Source of the DNA: Kluyvera georgiana ATCC 51603
GTDB lineage: Bacteria; Pseudomonadota; Gammaproteobacteria; Enterobacterales; Enterobacteriaceae
Assembly: GCF_001654985.1 (NCBI RefSeq)
Contig: NZ_LXEU01000066.1
Span: 1-64,000 of the forward strand
Direction: 5' to 3'
DNA length: 64,000 nucleotides
Position 1 is the first letter of the stretch. Every line of letters begins with the position of its first letter. The translations under genes were made by a program, and so were the position numbers. The notes beneath the pieces are model-generated. The model made no database searches, was not told where the DNA came from, and saw nothing but the letters and a program-made list of their open reading frames with translations. This document shows, in pieces, positions 1 to 10,799 of this stretch.

Positions 1-92
1 TCCAAATTTTCTTCCAGAATAAAATTACTTCCACAACGCAAATTGTCGTTGAGGTTGTTTTTTTCGTTTCCGAAATACTCTTGTAAACAGAC

Positions 93-101
93 TTATCCAC
101 A
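93..101 (+). promoter_or_regulatory. DnaA-box-like 9-mer upstream region of queG 3' end
   Basis: The sequence TTATCCACA is a perfect match to the high-affinity DnaA box consensus. It lies in the AT-rich stretch 1-273, which carries no recognisable gene. In E. coli the orn-glyVXY side ends near here, but no tRNA is visible in these bases. A single box has no proven role and could be chance. Confidence 0.3.
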
Positions 102-273
102 GGCTGTCATCAGCTTCTTCGTACGCTAATTTTCTTAAGATTTTTACAACTTTAATTATGTTGTTGATATATATAGAAATATACCATTTCAAAATGTTAG
201 CAAGATCGCTTGACGAACTTTGGCGTGTTGAAACGCAATGCCTTTTTATTTTTACTCACAGGCTGTGAATAGA

Positions 274-1413
274 TTACGCGTCGCGCGGCAGGCCTTTTTC
301 TACCACTCGCACCAGACGCTGTTTTTTCGGTAGCTGGACCTCTACAGCCCCCTCGTTACGACGGGCAATTTGCTGCGCAATCGCCCACGTGATGTGCTCA
401 TCGAGAAGTGGGTGCTCACCTTGGCGACTCTCCAGCGCGTTAAGCGCGGCTTCGCTCCACGGCGCGTTGCCGAGCGCGACGGCAATATTGCGTAGCCAGC
501 GCAGGTGGCCGATACGGCGAATAGCGGAACCTTCGGTCACTTTCAGAAAATGGGCCTCACTCCAGGCGAACAGTTCAATCAGCTCAGGGGCGTGCAGCGC
601 TTTGCGCGGGCTGAAATCAGCTTCGTCGGTAAGCTGTGAGAAGCGGTTCCATGGGCAGATTAGCTGGCAGTCGTCGCAGCCGTAAATACGATTGCCCAAT
701 AGCGGACGAAATTCTTCCGGGATCGCGCCTTCCAGTTCAATGGTCAGGTAGGAGATGCAGCGGCGAGCGTCGACGGTATAAGGCTCAACAATCGCCCCTG
801 TCGGGCAGATGGTCATACAGGCCACGCAGCGCCCGCACTCTTCGGCCACCGGTTGGTCGACGGGCAGCGGAATATCCACCAACAGTTCGCCGAGGAAAAA
901 GAACGATCCGGCATCGCGGTTGAGGGTTAGTGAGTGCTTACCTGTCCAGCCAATTCCCGCTTTTTCCGCTAATGGGCGCTCAAGAATAGGCGCTGAGTCA
1001 ACAAACGGTCTAAAATTCAGCGAGACGCACCGTTCCTGAATCATTTCGCCGAGCTTTTTAAGGCGGTTACGCAACAGCTTATGATAATCACGCCCCAGGG
1101 CATAACGGCTGACGTAACCGAGCTCGGGATTTTTCAGCGTGCGGGCAAAGGCTGCATTGGCGGGAAGATAGTTCATGCGAACGCTAATGACCCGGAGCGT
1201 TCCGGGTTGCAGTTCGTGCGGACGGGCGCGCATCATTCCGTGCCGCGCCATCCATTCCATCTCGCCGTGGTATTGTTTATCCAGCCATGCCTGCAGTTTG
1301 GGCTCCGAGGCGCTGAGATCGGTATCGGTAATGCCGACCTGCTGAAAGCCCAGTTCAGTGCCCCACAGTTTGATTTGTTGCGCTAATTGATTGAGATCGA
1401 GGGGCTGTGACAT
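274..1413 (-). CDS. queG: Epoxyqueuosine reductase QueG
   Basis: This cobalamin-dependent iron-sulfur enzyme carries out the last step of queuosine synthesis, reducing epoxyqueuosine in the wobble position of tRNAs with GUN anticodons. The 379-residue product matches the E. coli length. Ferredoxin-like cysteine motifs are visible at about residues 193-203 (CxxCxxC...CP) and 246-253 (CxxCxxxCP). The start chosen gives [11 protein letters not shown], matching E. coli; an upstream in-frame ATG would add 35 residues that look like the antisense of nnr. Its ATG overlaps the nnr ATG on the opposite strand. Confidence in the identity is very high. Confidence 0.97.
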   Translation of the reverse strand: MSQPLDLNQLAQQIKLWGTELGFQQVGITDTDLSASEPKLQAWLDKQYHGEMEWMARHGMMRARPHELQPGTLRVISVRMNYLPANAAFARTLKNPELGYVSRYALGRDYHKLLRNRLKKLGEMIQERCVSLNFRPFVDSAPILERPLAEKAGIGWTGKHSLTLNRDAGSFFFLGELLVDIPLPVDQPVAEECGRCVACMTICPTGAIVEPYTVDARRCISYLTIELEGAIPEEFRPLLGNRIYGCDDCQLICPWNRFSQLTDEADFSPRKALHAPELIELFAWSEAHFLKVTEGSAIRRIGHLRWLRNIAVALGNAPWSEAALNALESRQGEHPLLDEHITWAIAQQIARRNEGAVEVQLPKKQRLVRVVEKGLPRDA

Positions 1414-2938
1414 GACGGACCATACATTGACAAGAAACCCCCAAAGTATACCACACTCCATTTGGCCTGCGGATGCGCTGCGTCGCGCCGAAAAAACGGC
1501 GGCAGCGGATCTCGGCATTTCCCTTTACGAACTCATGCAGCGCGCCGGTCAGGCGGCGTTTGAGGTGGCCCGCGCGGCGTATCCCGCCTCAAGCCGCTGG
1601 CTAATTCTTTGCGGCCATGGCAATAACGGCGGCGACGGCTACGTGGTCGCGCGCCTGGCACAGGCGGCGGGGATTCGCGTCACGCTGCTGGCGCAGGATA
1701 GCGAAAAACCGCTGCCGGACGAGGCGCTCGCCGCTCGCGAGGCGTGGCTGGAAGCGGGCGGTGTTATCCACGCGACGGATATCCCGTGGCCAAAGGATAC
1801 CGATCTGATTATTGATGGCCTACTGGGTACCGGGCTGCAAAATGCGCCACGTGACCCCATCGCAAGCCTAATAGCGCAAGCGAATCGTTTCCCGGCGCCG
1901 ATTATCGCGCTGGATATTCCCTCCGGACTTAACGCTCAGACCGGCGCGACGCCGGGAGCGGTGATTGATGCTGCGCACACCATCACGTTTATCGCCCTGA
2001 AACCGGGGTTACTGACCGGTAAAGCGCGTGATGTGGTCGGCACGCTGCATCATCATGAGCTGGAATTAGAGTCGTGGCTGGCAGAACACCCCACACATAT
2101 TCAGCGTCTGGATGCCTCGCAGCTGGCGCAATGGTTGACCCCGCGTCGTCCTACCTCGCACAAAGGCGATCACGGCCGTCTGGTGCTGATCGGCGGCGAT
2201 CACGGCACTGCCGGGGCCATCCGCATGGCCGGTGAAGCGGCGCTGCGGGCGGGGGCAGGCCTGGTGCGTGTACTCACCCGCGCGGAAAACGTCGCGCCGA
2301 TTATCACCGCCCGTCCTGAACTGATGGTGCATGAGCTGACGCCGCAGCTGCTTGATGAAAGTCTGGAATGGGCCGATGTGGTGGTGATTGGCCCCGGCTT
2401 GGGTCAGGCGGAGTGGGGCAAACAGGCGCTGCGCAAAGTGGAAAACGTCCGTAAACCGACGCTTTGGGACGCCGACGCTTTGAACCTGCTGGCATTCAAT
2501 CCGGATAAACGTCACAATCGCGTGATCACGCCGCACCCCGGCGAGGCCGCGCGTTTGCTCAACTGCCGGGTGGCAGAAATTGAGGACGATCGCTTACTTT
2601 CTGCACAGCGTCTGGTACAACGGTACGGTGGCGTTGCGGTGCTGAAAGGCGCGGGGACGGTGGTGGCTGATGAACACGGCTCGCTCAGTATTATTGATGC
2701 CGGAAATGCTGGTATGGCCAGCGGCGGCATGGGCGATGTGCTTTCGGGCATTATTGGCGCATTGCTGGGGCAGGCCTTATCGCCGTATGATGCTGCGTGC
2801 GCAGGGTGTATCGCCCACGGCGCGGCGGCGGACAAGCTGGCTGCGCGCTATGGCACCCGCGGAATGCTGGCGACCGATCTCTTTTCCACGCTACGGCGTG
2901 TTGTTAACCCGGATGTGATTGACGTAGACCATGATTAA
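1412..2938 (+). CDS. nnr: Bifunctional NAD(P)H-hydrate epimerase / ADP-dependent dehydratase
   Basis: Nnr (YjeF/NnrD) repairs damaged NAD(P)HX. The N-terminal half epimerises the R and S hydrates and the C-terminal ribokinase-like half dehydrates the S form using ADP. The glycine-rich [10 protein letters not shown] loop lies at about residues 68-77, and the [10 protein letters not shown] nucleotide-binding motif is in the C-terminal domain. The 508-residue product starts at MTDHTL, as in E. coli. It is the first gene of the nnr-tsaE-amiB-mutL-miaA-hfq-hflXKC superoperon and overlaps tsaE by 8 bases, which suggests translational coupling. Confidence 0.97.
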   Translation: MTDHTLTRNPQSIPHSIWPADALRRAEKTAAADLGISLYELMQRAGQAAFEVARAAYPASSRWLILCGHGNNGGDGYVVARLAQAAGIRVTLLAQDSEKPLPDEALAAREAWLEAGGVIHATDIPWPKDTDLIIDGLLGTGLQNAPRDPIASLIAQANRFPAPIIALDIPSGLNAQTGATPGAVIDAAHTITFIALKPGLLTGKARDVVGTLHHHELELESWLAEHPTHIQRLDASQLAQWLTPRRPTSHKGDHGRLVLIGGDHGTAGAIRMAGEAALRAGAGLVRVLTRAENVAPIITARPELMVHELTPQLLDESLEWADVVVIGPGLGQAEWGKQALRKVENVRKPTLWDADALNLLAFNPDKRHNRVITPHPGEAARLLNCRVAEIEDDRLLSAQRLVQRYGGVAVLKGAGTVVADEHGSLSIIDAGNAGMASGGMGDVLSGIIGALLGQALSPYDAACAGCIAHGAAADKLAARYGTRGMLATDLFSTLRRVVNPDVIDVDHD

Positions 2939-3392
2939 TCGAGTGATTCCTTTACCTGACGAGCAGGCAACCCTGGACCTTGGCAACCGAGTGGCGCAGG
3001 CCTGCGTCGGCGCGACGGTCATCTATCTGTACGGCGATTTAGGCGCGGGGAAAACCACCTTCAGCCGCGGATTCCTGCAGGCGTTGGGGCATAACGGCAA
3101 CGTCAAAAGCCCGACCTATACGCTGGTCGAACCGTACCAGCTCGATAAACTGATGGTTTACCATTTTGATCTTTACCGTCTTGCGGATCCCGAGGAGCTC
3201 GAATTTATGGGGATCCGCGATTACTTTGCTAACGATGCCATCTGCCTGGTGGAATGGCCGCAACAGGGCGCAGGTGTTCTGCCCGAGCCGGATATCGAAA
3301 TACACTTAGATTACCAGGCGCAAGGGCGTGAGGCGCGCATTGCCGCGGTCTCCTCATTAGGTGAGTCTCTGCTGGCGCGGTTTGCCGGTTAA
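2931..3392 (+). CDS. tsaE: tRNA threonylcarbamoyladenosine biosynthesis ATPase TsaE
   Basis: TsaE is the P-loop ATPase that works with TsaB, TsaC and TsaD to make t6A37 on ANN-decoding tRNAs. The Walker A motif GDLGAGKTT is at residues 35-43, followed by the conserved [10 protein letters not shown] and SPTY regions. The 153-residue length is the family norm. The start codon lies inside the end of nnr, and amiB begins 16 bases after the stop, so it is surely part of the same operon. Confidence 0.97.
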   Translation: MINRVIPLPDEQATLDLGNRVAQACVGATVIYLYGDLGAGKTTFSRGFLQALGHNGNVKSPTYTLVEPYQLDKLMVYHFDLYRLADPEELEFMGIRDYFANDAICLVEWPQQGAGVLPEPDIEIHLDYQAQGREARIAAVSSLGESLLARFAG

Positions 3393-3408
3393 TTTAAGGG
3401 ATCCCAGG

Positions 3409-4773
3409 ATGATTTTTCGCGCAAAAGGGTGGTTGATGGCGGCGCTGATGCTGGTGGGCGCACCGGCAATGGCGGCGAGCTTGTCCGATATTCAGGTAGC
3501 GAATAGTGAAACGCAGGCGCGGATCACCTTCAGCTTTATGGGTGACCCGGAATATAACTTTAGCCAGGATGACAAACGCAGCGTGGTGCTCGACATCAAG
3601 CAAACGGGCGTGATTCAAGGCTTGCCGCTGCGCTTTAGCGGCAACAACCTGGTGAAGGCGATCCGTTCCGGCACGCCGAAAGACGATCGGTCGCTGCGTC
3701 TGGTGGTCGATCTCACCGAAAACGGCAAAACCCGCGCGGTGAAGCAGCAAAACGGCGCTAACTACACCGTGGTGTTTACCATTAATGCCGACGTTCCACC
3801 GCCTCCACCGCCGCCTGTCGTCGCGAAGCGTGTGGAAACGCCAGTCGTCACGCCGGCGCCGGTACCAAGCCAGCCCGCGCGCAACCCGTTTAGCGGCAAC
3901 AGCAGCAATAGCGGCAGCAGCTTCAGCTCGGAGCGCCAGCCGGCAATTGCCAGCAATACCGCTCCGGCGCCGCGTCCGGCGGCCCGTGCGCGCAGCGTTT
4001 CCGGCGATAAAGTGATTATCGCGATTGACGCCGGGCACGGCGGCCAGGATCCGGGGGCGATTGGTCCAGGCGGTACGCGTGAGAAGAATGTCACCATCGC
4101 CATTGCCCGGAAACTCAGAGCGTTGCTCAACGACGATCCGATGTTTAAAGGCGTGTTGACTCGCGACGGCGACTATTTTATTTCGGTGATGGGTCGCTCC
4201 GACGTGGCACGTAAGCAGAACGCCTCCTTCCTGGTCTCCATTCACGCGGACGCCGCGCCAAACCGCGACGCTACCGGCGCGTCGGTCTGGGTGCTCTCTA
4301 ACCGTCGCGCCAACAGCGAAATGGCGGGCTGGCTTGAACAGCATGAGAAACAGTCTGAGCTGCTGGGCGGCGCGGGCGACGTGTTGGCAAACAGCCAGGC
4401 CGATCCGTATCTGAGCCAGGCGGTGCTGGATCTGCAGTTCGGTCATTCCCAGCGTGTAGGGTATGATGTGGCCACCAACGTCATCAGCCAGCTGCAGCGC
4501 GTCGGTAATCTGCATAAGCGTCGTCCGGAACACGCCAGCCTCGGCGTGCTGCGTTCGCCGGATATTCCGTCGATTCTGGTCGAGACCGGCTTTATCAGCA
4601 ACAGCAGCGAAGAACGCCTGCTGGACAGCGATGACTATCAGCAGAAAATTGCTGAAGCCATTTATAACGGTTTACGTAACTATTTTACGGCGCATCCGAT
4701 ACAATCCGGCCCTCGTGACGAACAGTCGCAGACCGCCAGCGCCGCGTCATCCAACAGGACGCTCGTTAACTAA
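3409..4773 (+). CDS. amiB: N-acetylmuramoyl-L-alanine amidase AmiB
   Basis: AmiB is a periplasmic zinc amidase that splits septal peptidoglycan during cell separation and is activated by EnvC. A signal peptide (hydrophobic core about residues 8-25, ending AMA) is followed by an AMIN domain, a Pro/Ser-rich linker with a PPPPPP run, and an Amidase_3 catalytic domain starting near [16 protein letters not shown] chose the ATG at 3409, giving 454 residues, because it starts right before the signal peptide and has GGG/AGG bases upstream. An upstream GTG would add 16 residues overlapping tsaE. The linker differs from E. coli, which is usual for this protein. Confidence 0.96.
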   Translation: MIFRAKGWLMAALMLVGAPAMAASLSDIQVANSETQARITFSFMGDPEYNFSQDDKRSVVLDIKQTGVIQGLPLRFSGNNLVKAIRSGTPKDDRSLRLVVDLTENGKTRAVKQQNGANYTVVFTINADVPPPPPPPVVAKRVETPVVTPAPVPSQPARNPFSGNSSNSGSSFSSERQPAIASNTAPAPRPAARARSVSGDKVIIAIDAGHGGQDPGAIGPGGTREKNVTIAIARKLRALLNDDPMFKGVLTRDGDYFISVMGRSDVARKQNASFLVSIHADAAPNRDATGASVWVLSNRRANSEMAGWLEQHEKQSELLGGAGDVLANSQADPYLSQAVLDLQFGHSQRVGYDVATNVISQLQRVGNLHKRRPEHASLGVLRSPDIPSILVETGFISNSSEERLLDSDDYQQKIAEAIYNGLRNYFTAHPIQSGPRDEQSQTASAASSNRTLVN

Positions 4774-4782
4774 GGAGTTTTC

Positions 4783-6627
4783 ATGCCGATTCAGGTTTTA
4801 CCGCCGCAGCTTGCGAACCAGATTGCCGCGGGTGAAGTGGTTGAGCGGCCTGCCTCGGTAGTGAAAGAACTGGTGGAGAACAGTCTCGATGCGGGGGCTA
4901 CCCGCATCGATATTGATATCGAACGCGGTGGGGCAAAGCTTATCCGCATCCGCGATAACGGCTGCGGTATTAAGAAAGATGAGCTGGCGCTGGCGCTTGC
5001 CCGGCATGCGACCAGCAAAATTGCCTCGCTTGACGATCTGGAAGCGATCGTCAGCCTCGGTTTTCGCGGCGAAGCGCTGGCGAGTATCAGTTCGGTCTCG
5101 CGGCTGACGCTGACCTCGCGCACGGAACAGCAGCAGGAAGCCTGGCAGGCCTACGCGGAAGGCCGCGATCAGGACGTCACCGTGAAACCTGCCGCACACC
5201 CGGTGGGAACGACGCTGGAAGTGTTAGATCTCTTCTACAATACCCCCGCGCGGCGCAAGTTTATGCGCACCGAAAAAACCGAATTCAATCATATCGATGA
5301 GATCATTCGCCGCATTGCGCTGGCGCGCTTCGATGTGAGTTTCAACCTGACCCACAATGGCAAAATAATTCGCCAGTATCGCGCGGTGACGGAAGGGGCG
5401 TCGAAAGAACGCCGTCTGGGGGCCATTTGCGGCGTACCGTTCCTGGAACAGGCGCTGGCGATTGAGTGGCAGCACGGCGACCTGGCGATGCACGGCTGGG
5501 TTGCCGACCCAAAACACACTACCGCCGCGCTGGCTGAGATTCAGTATTGCTACGTGAACGGTCGCATGATGCGCGACCGGCTGATTAACCACGCCATTCG
5601 ACAGGCCTGTGAAGACAAGCTCGGCGCGGATCAGCAGCCAGCGTTTGTGCTGTATCTGGAGATTGACCCGCACCAGGTGGATGTGAACGTCCACCCGGCT
5701 AAACACGAGGTGCGTTTCCACCAGTCTCGTCTGGTGCATGACTTTATCTATCAAGGCGTCTTGAGCGTGCTGCAACAACAGCTGGACGCGCCGTTGCCCT
5801 TAGCGGAAGACGATGAACCCGCCCCGCGCGCGCTGCCGGAAAACCGCGTCGCGGCTGGGCGTAATCAGTTTGCCGAACCGGCGGTGGCGCGCGAGCCGGA
5901 AGCGCCGCGCTACCAACCCGCTTCTGGCGGTAGCCGCAGCGCTGGCGCCAGCTGGCCGAACGCGCAGCCGGGCTACCAGAAACAGCAAGGGGCACTCTAT
6001 CGCCAGCTGTTGGATACGCCGGCAAGTCGCCCGGAGCCCGCGAAACCCGCGGCTGAAAACCTGGCGGGGCACAGCCAAAGCTTTGGTCGTGTGCTGGCTA
6101 TCATCGATGAGCGCTGCGCGCTGCTGGAGCGTGACGGTAAGCTTAATCTGCTGTCGTTACCGGTCGCAGAACGCTGGCTGCGTCAGGCGCAACTGACGCC
6201 CGGCGGGGCCACCATTTGCGCCCAGCCGCTGCTTATCCCTCTGCGCCTGAAAGCGTCAGAGAACGAACGGAAAACCCTGGAAAATGCGCGGGAAATGCTG
6301 GGCCAACTGGGCATCGAAATCCTGCTGGAAGGGCAGCATGTCACGATTCGCGCCGTGCCTTTACCCTTACGACAACAAAATTTACAAATCTTGATTCCTG
6401 AACTGATAGGCTACCTGGTGGAGAAAACTCAGGTTGATGCCGGAAACGTGGCGCAGTGGTTGGCCCGTCATCTGGCAAGCGACCACGCGCAGTGGAACAC
6501 CGCGCAGGCCATCGCGATGCTGGCTGACGTTGAACGTCTTTGCCCGCAGCTGGTCAAAGCTCCGCCGGGTGGTTTGTTACAACCCGTTGATTTAGATTCT
6601 GCGATGAACGCCCTGAGACATGAGTGA
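4783..6627 (+). CDS. mutL: DNA mismatch repair protein MutL
   Basis: MutL couples MutS mismatch recognition to MutH nicking and UvrD unwinding. The GHKL ATPase motifs are intact: [11 protein letters not shown] with Glu29 and Asn33, DNGCGI near residue 58, and GFRGEAL near residue 93. A variable Pro/Ala-rich linker spans about residues 340-430 before the C-terminal dimerisation domain. The 614-residue length is close to the 615 of E. coli. A clear AAGGAG ribosome site precedes the start. The 3' end overlaps miaA by 8 bases. Confidence 0.98.
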   Translation: MPIQVLPPQLANQIAAGEVVERPASVVKELVENSLDAGATRIDIDIERGGAKLIRIRDNGCGIKKDELALALARHATSKIASLDDLEAIVSLGFRGEALASISSVSRLTLTSRTEQQQEAWQAYAEGRDQDVTVKPAAHPVGTTLEVLDLFYNTPARRKFMRTEKTEFNHIDEIIRRIALARFDVSFNLTHNGKIIRQYRAVTEGASKERRLGAICGVPFLEQALAIEWQHGDLAMHGWVADPKHTTAALAEIQYCYVNGRMMRDRLINHAIRQACEDKLGADQQPAFVLYLEIDPHQVDVNVHPAKHEVRFHQSRLVHDFIYQGVLSVLQQQLDAPLPLAEDDEPAPRALPENRVAAGRNQFAEPAVAREPEAPRYQPASGGSRSAGASWPNAQPGYQKQQGALYRQLLDTPASRPEPAKPAAENLAGHSQSFGRVLAIIDERCALLERDGKLNLLSLPVAERWLRQAQLTPGGATICAQPLLIPLRLKASENERKTLENAREMLGQLGIEILLEGQHVTIRAVPLPLRQQNLQILIPELIGYLVEKTQVDAGNVAQWLARHLASDHAQWNTAQAIAMLADVERLCPQLVKAPPGGLLQPVDLDSAMNALRHE

Positions 6628-7570
6628 CGTAACCGAGGCGAGCCTGCCTAAGGCAATTTTTTTGATGGGGCCGACCGCCTCGGGCAAAACGGCGTTAGCC
6701 ATTGAGCTGCGTAAAGTTTTGCCAGTAGAGTTGATTAGTGTGGATTCTGCCCTCATCTATCGAGGGATGGATATCGGCACTGCAAAGCCGAGCGCGGAAG
6801 AGCAGCTTGCTGCCCCGCACCGGTTGATGGATATCCTTGACCCTGCGCAGGCCTATTCGGCGGCGGATTTTCGTCGTGATGCGCTGGCGCAGATGGCCGA
6901 GATCACTGCCGCAGGGAAAATTCCGCTGCTGGTCGGTGGAACCATGTTGTATTTCAAGGCGTTGCTTGAAGGTTTATCACCGCTGCCCTCGGCTGACCCG
7001 GAAGTCCGGGCCCGCATTGAGCAGCAGGCAGCAGAGCGAGGATGGGGAGCGCTGCACCAGCAGCTACGGGAAATTGACCCCGTTGCCGCCGAGCGCATTC
7101 ATCCGAATGATCCGCAAAGACTTTCCCGAGCACTGGAAGTTTTTTTCATTTCGGGTAAAACTTTAACGGAGCTGACGCAAACGTCAGGAGACGCTCTGCC
7201 CTACAAGGTGCATCAGTTCGCCATCGCCCCGGCGAGCCGTGAACTGCTCCATCAGCGCATTGAGCAGCGTTTTCATCAGATGTTGGCTTCGGGTTTTGAA
7301 GCAGAAGTGCGGGCGCTATTTGCCCGTGGAGATTTGCATACGGACATGCCTTCCATTCGTTGTGTGGGATATCGCCAGATGTGGTCATACCTTGAAGGCG
7401 AAATTACCTATGATGAAATGGTTTATAGAGGAGTTTGTGCCACGAGACAGCTAGCCAAGCGCCAGGTGACGTGGTTACGCGGCTGGGAAGGGGTTCACTG
7501 GTTAGATAGTGAACAGCCGGAGCAGGCGTTTAACCAACTATTACAGGTAGTGGGTGCTAGTGTAGACTGA
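6620..7570 (+). CDS. miaA: tRNA dimethylallyltransferase MiaA
   Basis: MiaA transfers the dimethylallyl group to A37 of tRNAs reading UNN codons, the first step towards ms2i6A. The P-loop GPTASGKT is at residues 17-24 and is followed by the [16 protein letters not shown] segment typical of the family. The 316-residue length matches. The start overlaps the end of mutL. In E. coli several hfq promoters lie inside or just after this gene; the 149-base gap to hfq fits that arrangement. Confidence 0.97.
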   Translation: MSDVTEASLPKAIFLMGPTASGKTALAIELRKVLPVELISVDSALIYRGMDIGTAKPSAEEQLAAPHRLMDILDPAQAYSAADFRRDALAQMAEITAAGKIPLLVGGTMLYFKALLEGLSPLPSADPEVRARIEQQAAERGWGALHQQLREIDPVAAERIHPNDPQRLSRALEVFFISGKTLTELTQTSGDALPYKVHQFAIAPASRELLHQRIEQRFHQMLASGFEAEVRALFARGDLHTDMPSIRCVGYRQMWSYLEGEITYDEMVYRGVCATRQLAKRQVTWLRGWEGVHWLDSEQPEQAFNQLLQVVGASVD

Positions 7571-7707
7571 ATGTGTACAATTGAGTCGTATCGTGCGCAA
7601 TTTTCGGAATCGTAAGGTTCATACGCAACATCGTTCGAGCTGTAGCAAAGCAGATAACGCAGAAGCGGCTTGAGGGATGGCGTGTATAAGTACAAATAAG
7701 CATATAA

Positions 7708-8025
<318 letters not shown>

Positions 8026-8048
8026 GGTTGATGGCTGTTAATCCATGT

Positions 8049-8080
8049 CGGGGAGCCAGCATGTCTGGGTTCCCCGCTGG
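8049..8080 (+). terminator. Intercistronic hairpin between hfq and hflX
   Basis: The pairing CGGGGA/TCCCCG (8049-8054 with 8071-8076) can form a stem, and CCAGC/GCTGG (8056-8060 with 8076-8080) offers a competing stem. No T-run follows, so this is more likely an attenuator or processing element than a strong terminator. Confidence 0.4.
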
Positions 8081-8100
8081 TATTTCAGGAGAGATAACGC

Positions 8101-9381
8101 TTGTTTGACCGTTATGACGCCGGTGAGCAGGCGGTGCTGGTACACATCTATTTTACGCAAGACAAAGATATGGAAGACCTCCAGGAGTTTGAATCTCTGG
8201 TCTCTTCCGCCGGCGTCGAAGCAATGCAGGTGATTACTGGTAGCCGTAAAGCGCCGCACCCAAAATATTTTGTTGGTGAAGGTAAGGCTGTCGAGATTGC
8301 GGAAGCCGTCAAAGCGACAGGCGCTTCCGTTGTGCTGTTCGATCATGCACTCAGCCCAGCACAGGAGCGTAACCTTGAGGCTCTGTGTCAATGCCGGGTT
8401 ATCGACCGTACCGGTCTGATCTTAGATATTTTCGCCCAACGTGCGCGTACCCATGAAGGTAAGCTGCAGGTTGAGCTGGCGCAGCTGCGCCATCTGGCCA
8501 CGCGCCTGGTGCGCGGCTGGACGCACCTTGAAAGACAAAAAGGCGGTATCGGTTTGCGCGGCCCGGGTGAAACCCAGCTCGAAACCGACCGTCGTTTACT
8601 GCGTAACCGCATTATGCAAATTCTCTCGCGCATTGAGCGCGTGGAGAAACAGCGCGAGCAGGGGCGACGCTCGCGTGTGAAAGCCGATGTTCCGACGGTA
8701 TCGCTGGTGGGGTACACCAACGCCGGGAAATCAACGCTGTTTAACCATATCACGCAGGCAGAGGTCTACGCCGCTGACCAGCTGTTTGCCACCCTTGATC
8801 CAACGTTGCGTCGTATAGACGTGACGGATGTGGGTGAAACGGTGCTGGCCGATACCGTAGGCTTTATTCGCCACCTGCCGCATGACCTGGTGGCGGCGTT
8901 TAAGGCCACATTGCAGGAAACGCGCGAAGCCACGCTGCTGCTGCACGTGATTGATGCCGCGGACGTTCGTGTGCAGGAAAACATCGATGCGGTAAATACC
9001 GTTCTCGAAGAGATTGACGCACACGAGATTCCGACCCTGCTGGTGATGAATAAGATCGATATGCTCGAGGATTTTGAGCCGCGTATCGACCGTGATGAAG
9101 AGAACAAACCTATCCGGGTGTGGCTGTCTGCACAAACCGGGGTAGGGATACCACTCCTTTTTCAGGCGTTGACCGAACGACTGGCCGGCGAAGTGGCGCA
9201 GCATACGTTGCGTTTACCTCCGCAGGAAGGGCGTTTGCGCAGTCGCTTTTATCAGCTTCAGGCAATCGAAAAAGAGTGGATGGAGGACGATGGCTGCGTC
9301 AATCTGCAGGTTCGTATGCCGATTGTCGACTGGCGTCGCCTCTGTAAACAAGAACCGACACTGGCAGACTACGTCGTCTGA
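8101..9381 (+). CDS. hflX: Ribosome-dissociating GTPase HflX
   Basis: HflX is a stress-responsive GTPase that splits stalled 70S ribosomes. An N-terminal HflX domain and coiled region (to about residue 195) carries the glycine-rich [16 protein letters not shown] segment. It is followed by the G domain with the P-loop GYTNAGKST (204-212), DTVGF and NKID motifs. The start is a TTG codon preceded by AGGAGAG, and gives [12 protein letters not shown] as in E. coli. The 426-residue length is standard. Confidence 0.97.
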   Translation: MFDRYDAGEQAVLVHIYFTQDKDMEDLQEFESLVSSAGVEAMQVITGSRKAPHPKYFVGEGKAVEIAEAVKATGASVVLFDHALSPAQERNLEALCQCRVIDRTGLILDIFAQRARTHEGKLQVELAQLRHLATRLVRGWTHLERQKGGIGLRGPGETQLETDRRLLRNRIMQILSRIERVEKQREQGRRSRVKADVPTVSLVGYTNAGKSTLFNHITQAEVYAADQLFATLDPTLRRIDVTDVGETVLADTVGFIRHLPHDLVAAFKATLQETREATLLLHVIDAADVRVQENIDAVNTVLEEIDAHEIPTLLVMNKIDMLEDFEPRIDRDEENKPIRVWLSAQTGVGIPLLFQALTERLAGEVAQHTLRLPPQEGRLRSRFYQLQAIEKEWMEDDGCVNLQVRMPIVDWRRLCKQEPTLADYVV

Positions 9382-9537
9382 CCGTGCAGCTTGCCTGAAA
9401 ACATTAGCCCTTTGGGCACCCAGCGGTTCAGGTCGCCTCAGCGCGACCGCGACAACCAGGACGGCGTCGCGGTTATCAGCCAAATGATCTGGACTGGGAA
9501 AAGGTATATCACCGCATAACAAATATGGAGCATAAAC

Positions 9538-10797
9538 ATGGCGTGGAATCAGCCCGGTAATAACGGACAAGACCGCGACCCGTGGGGAAGCAGCAATAAT
9601 CAAGGCGGCAACTCCGGGGGGAATGGAAATAAAGGCGGTCGCGATCAGGGGCCGCCGGATTTGGATGATATCTTCCGTAAGCTGAGCAAGAAGCTCGGTG
9701 GTTTTGGGGGCGGTAAGGGCGGTTCCGGCAGCGGTTCGTCTCAGGGGCCACGCACCCCGATGGGCGGACGCATTGTCGGTATCGCGGCAGCTGCCGTGGT
9801 CGTCATTTGGGCGGCCAGCGGGTTCTATACCATCAAAGAAGCCGAGCGCGGGGTTGTGACGCGCTTTGGTAAGTTCAGCCACCTGGTTGAGCCGGGTCTG
9901 AACTGGAAGCCGACCTTCATCGATGAAGTGACGCCGGTGAACGTAGAAGCCGTACGCGAACTGGCCGCGTCTGGCGTGATGCTGACTTCCGATGAAAACG
10001 TCGTGCGCGTCGAAATGAACGTGCAGTACCGAGTGACCGATCCGCAGCGCTATTTGTTTAGCGTGACCAGCGCCGACGACAGTCTGCGTCAGGCCACCGA
10101 CAGCGCCCTGCGTGGCGTCATCGGTAAATACACCATGGACCGTATTCTGACCGAAGGTCGTACCGTTATTCGTAGCGATACCCAGCGCGAGCTGGAAGAG
10201 ACCATTCGTCCGTACAACATGGGTATTACCCTGCTGGACGTCAACTTCCAGGCCGCTCGTCCGCCGGAAGAAGTGAAGTCTTCCTTTGATGATGCGATCG
10301 CCGCGCGTGAAAACGAGCAGCAGTACATCCGTGAAGCAGAAGCGTACACCAACGAAGTTCAGCCGCGTGCTAACGGTCAGGCACAGCGTATTCTGGAAGA
10401 AGCGCGTGCGTATAAGACTCAGACCGTTCTGGAAGCACAGGGTGAGGTGGCTCGTTTTGCCAAGATCCTGCCGGAATATAAAGCCGCACCGCAGATTACC
10501 CGCGAGCGTCTGTATATCGAGACCATGGAGAAAGTGCTGAGCCATACCCGCAAAGTGCTGGTTAGCGACAACAAGAACGGCAACCTGATGGTGCTGCCGC
10601 TGGATCAGATGCTGAAAGGCGGCAACGCCCCGGCAGCAAAGAGCGATAGCAGTGGTGCGAATAACCTGTTGCGCCTGCCGCCTGCGTCCTCTTCCAGCAG
10701 TAGCGCGAGCAACACCTCGTCTGCCAGTCAGGGCAATATCATGGACCAACGCCGCGCCAACGCGCAGCGTAACGACTACCAGCGTCAGGGGGAATAA
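9538..10797 (+). CDS. hflK: FtsH protease regulator subunit HflK
   Basis: HflK is an SPFH/stomatin-type inner-membrane protein that, with HflC, encloses FtsH and moderates its proteolysis. The N-terminal about 75 residues are Gly-rich and cytoplasmic, one membrane segment spans about residues 78-98, and the SPFH domain and a long helical stretch face the periplasm. The C-terminal tail is Ser-rich. The 419-residue length matches E. coli. hflC follows after 2 bases, so the pair is co-translated. Confidence 0.97.
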   Translation: MAWNQPGNNGQDRDPWGSSNNQGGNSGGNGNKGGRDQGPPDLDDIFRKLSKKLGGFGGGKGGSGSGSSQGPRTPMGGRIVGIAAAAVVVIWAASGFYTIKEAERGVVTRFGKFSHLVEPGLNWKPTFIDEVTPVNVEAVRELAASGVMLTSDENVVRVEMNVQYRVTDPQRYLFSVTSADDSLRQATDSALRGVIGKYTMDRILTEGRTVIRSDTQRELEETIRPYNMGITLLDVNFQAARPPEEVKSSFDDAIAARENEQQYIREAEAYTNEVQPRANGQAQRILEEARAYKTQTVLEAQGEVARFAKILPEYKAAPQITRERLYIETMEKVLSHTRKVLVSDNKNGNLMVLPLDQMLKGGNAPAAKSDSSGANNLLRLPPASSSSSSASNTSSASQGNIMDQRRANAQRNDYQRQGE

Positions 10798-10799
10798 CG

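Noticed and set aside
1-273. tRNA-Gly genes expected next to queG in E. coli
   Set aside because: No cloverleaf or TTCGA loop is visible; any such genes must lie left of the window.
274-1518. Longer QueG start adding 35 N-terminal residues
   Set aside because: The extra residues lie antisense to the nnr coding start and have no homology; the start at 1413 matches E. coli QueG.
3394-4533. 379-codon open frame antisense to amiB
   Set aside because: It is a frame shadow of a high-GC gene with strong codon bias; amiB on the plus strand is complete and well conserved.
9214-10749. 511-codon open frame antisense to hflX/hflK
   Set aside because: It covers the opposite strand of two certain genes and shows no domain pattern.
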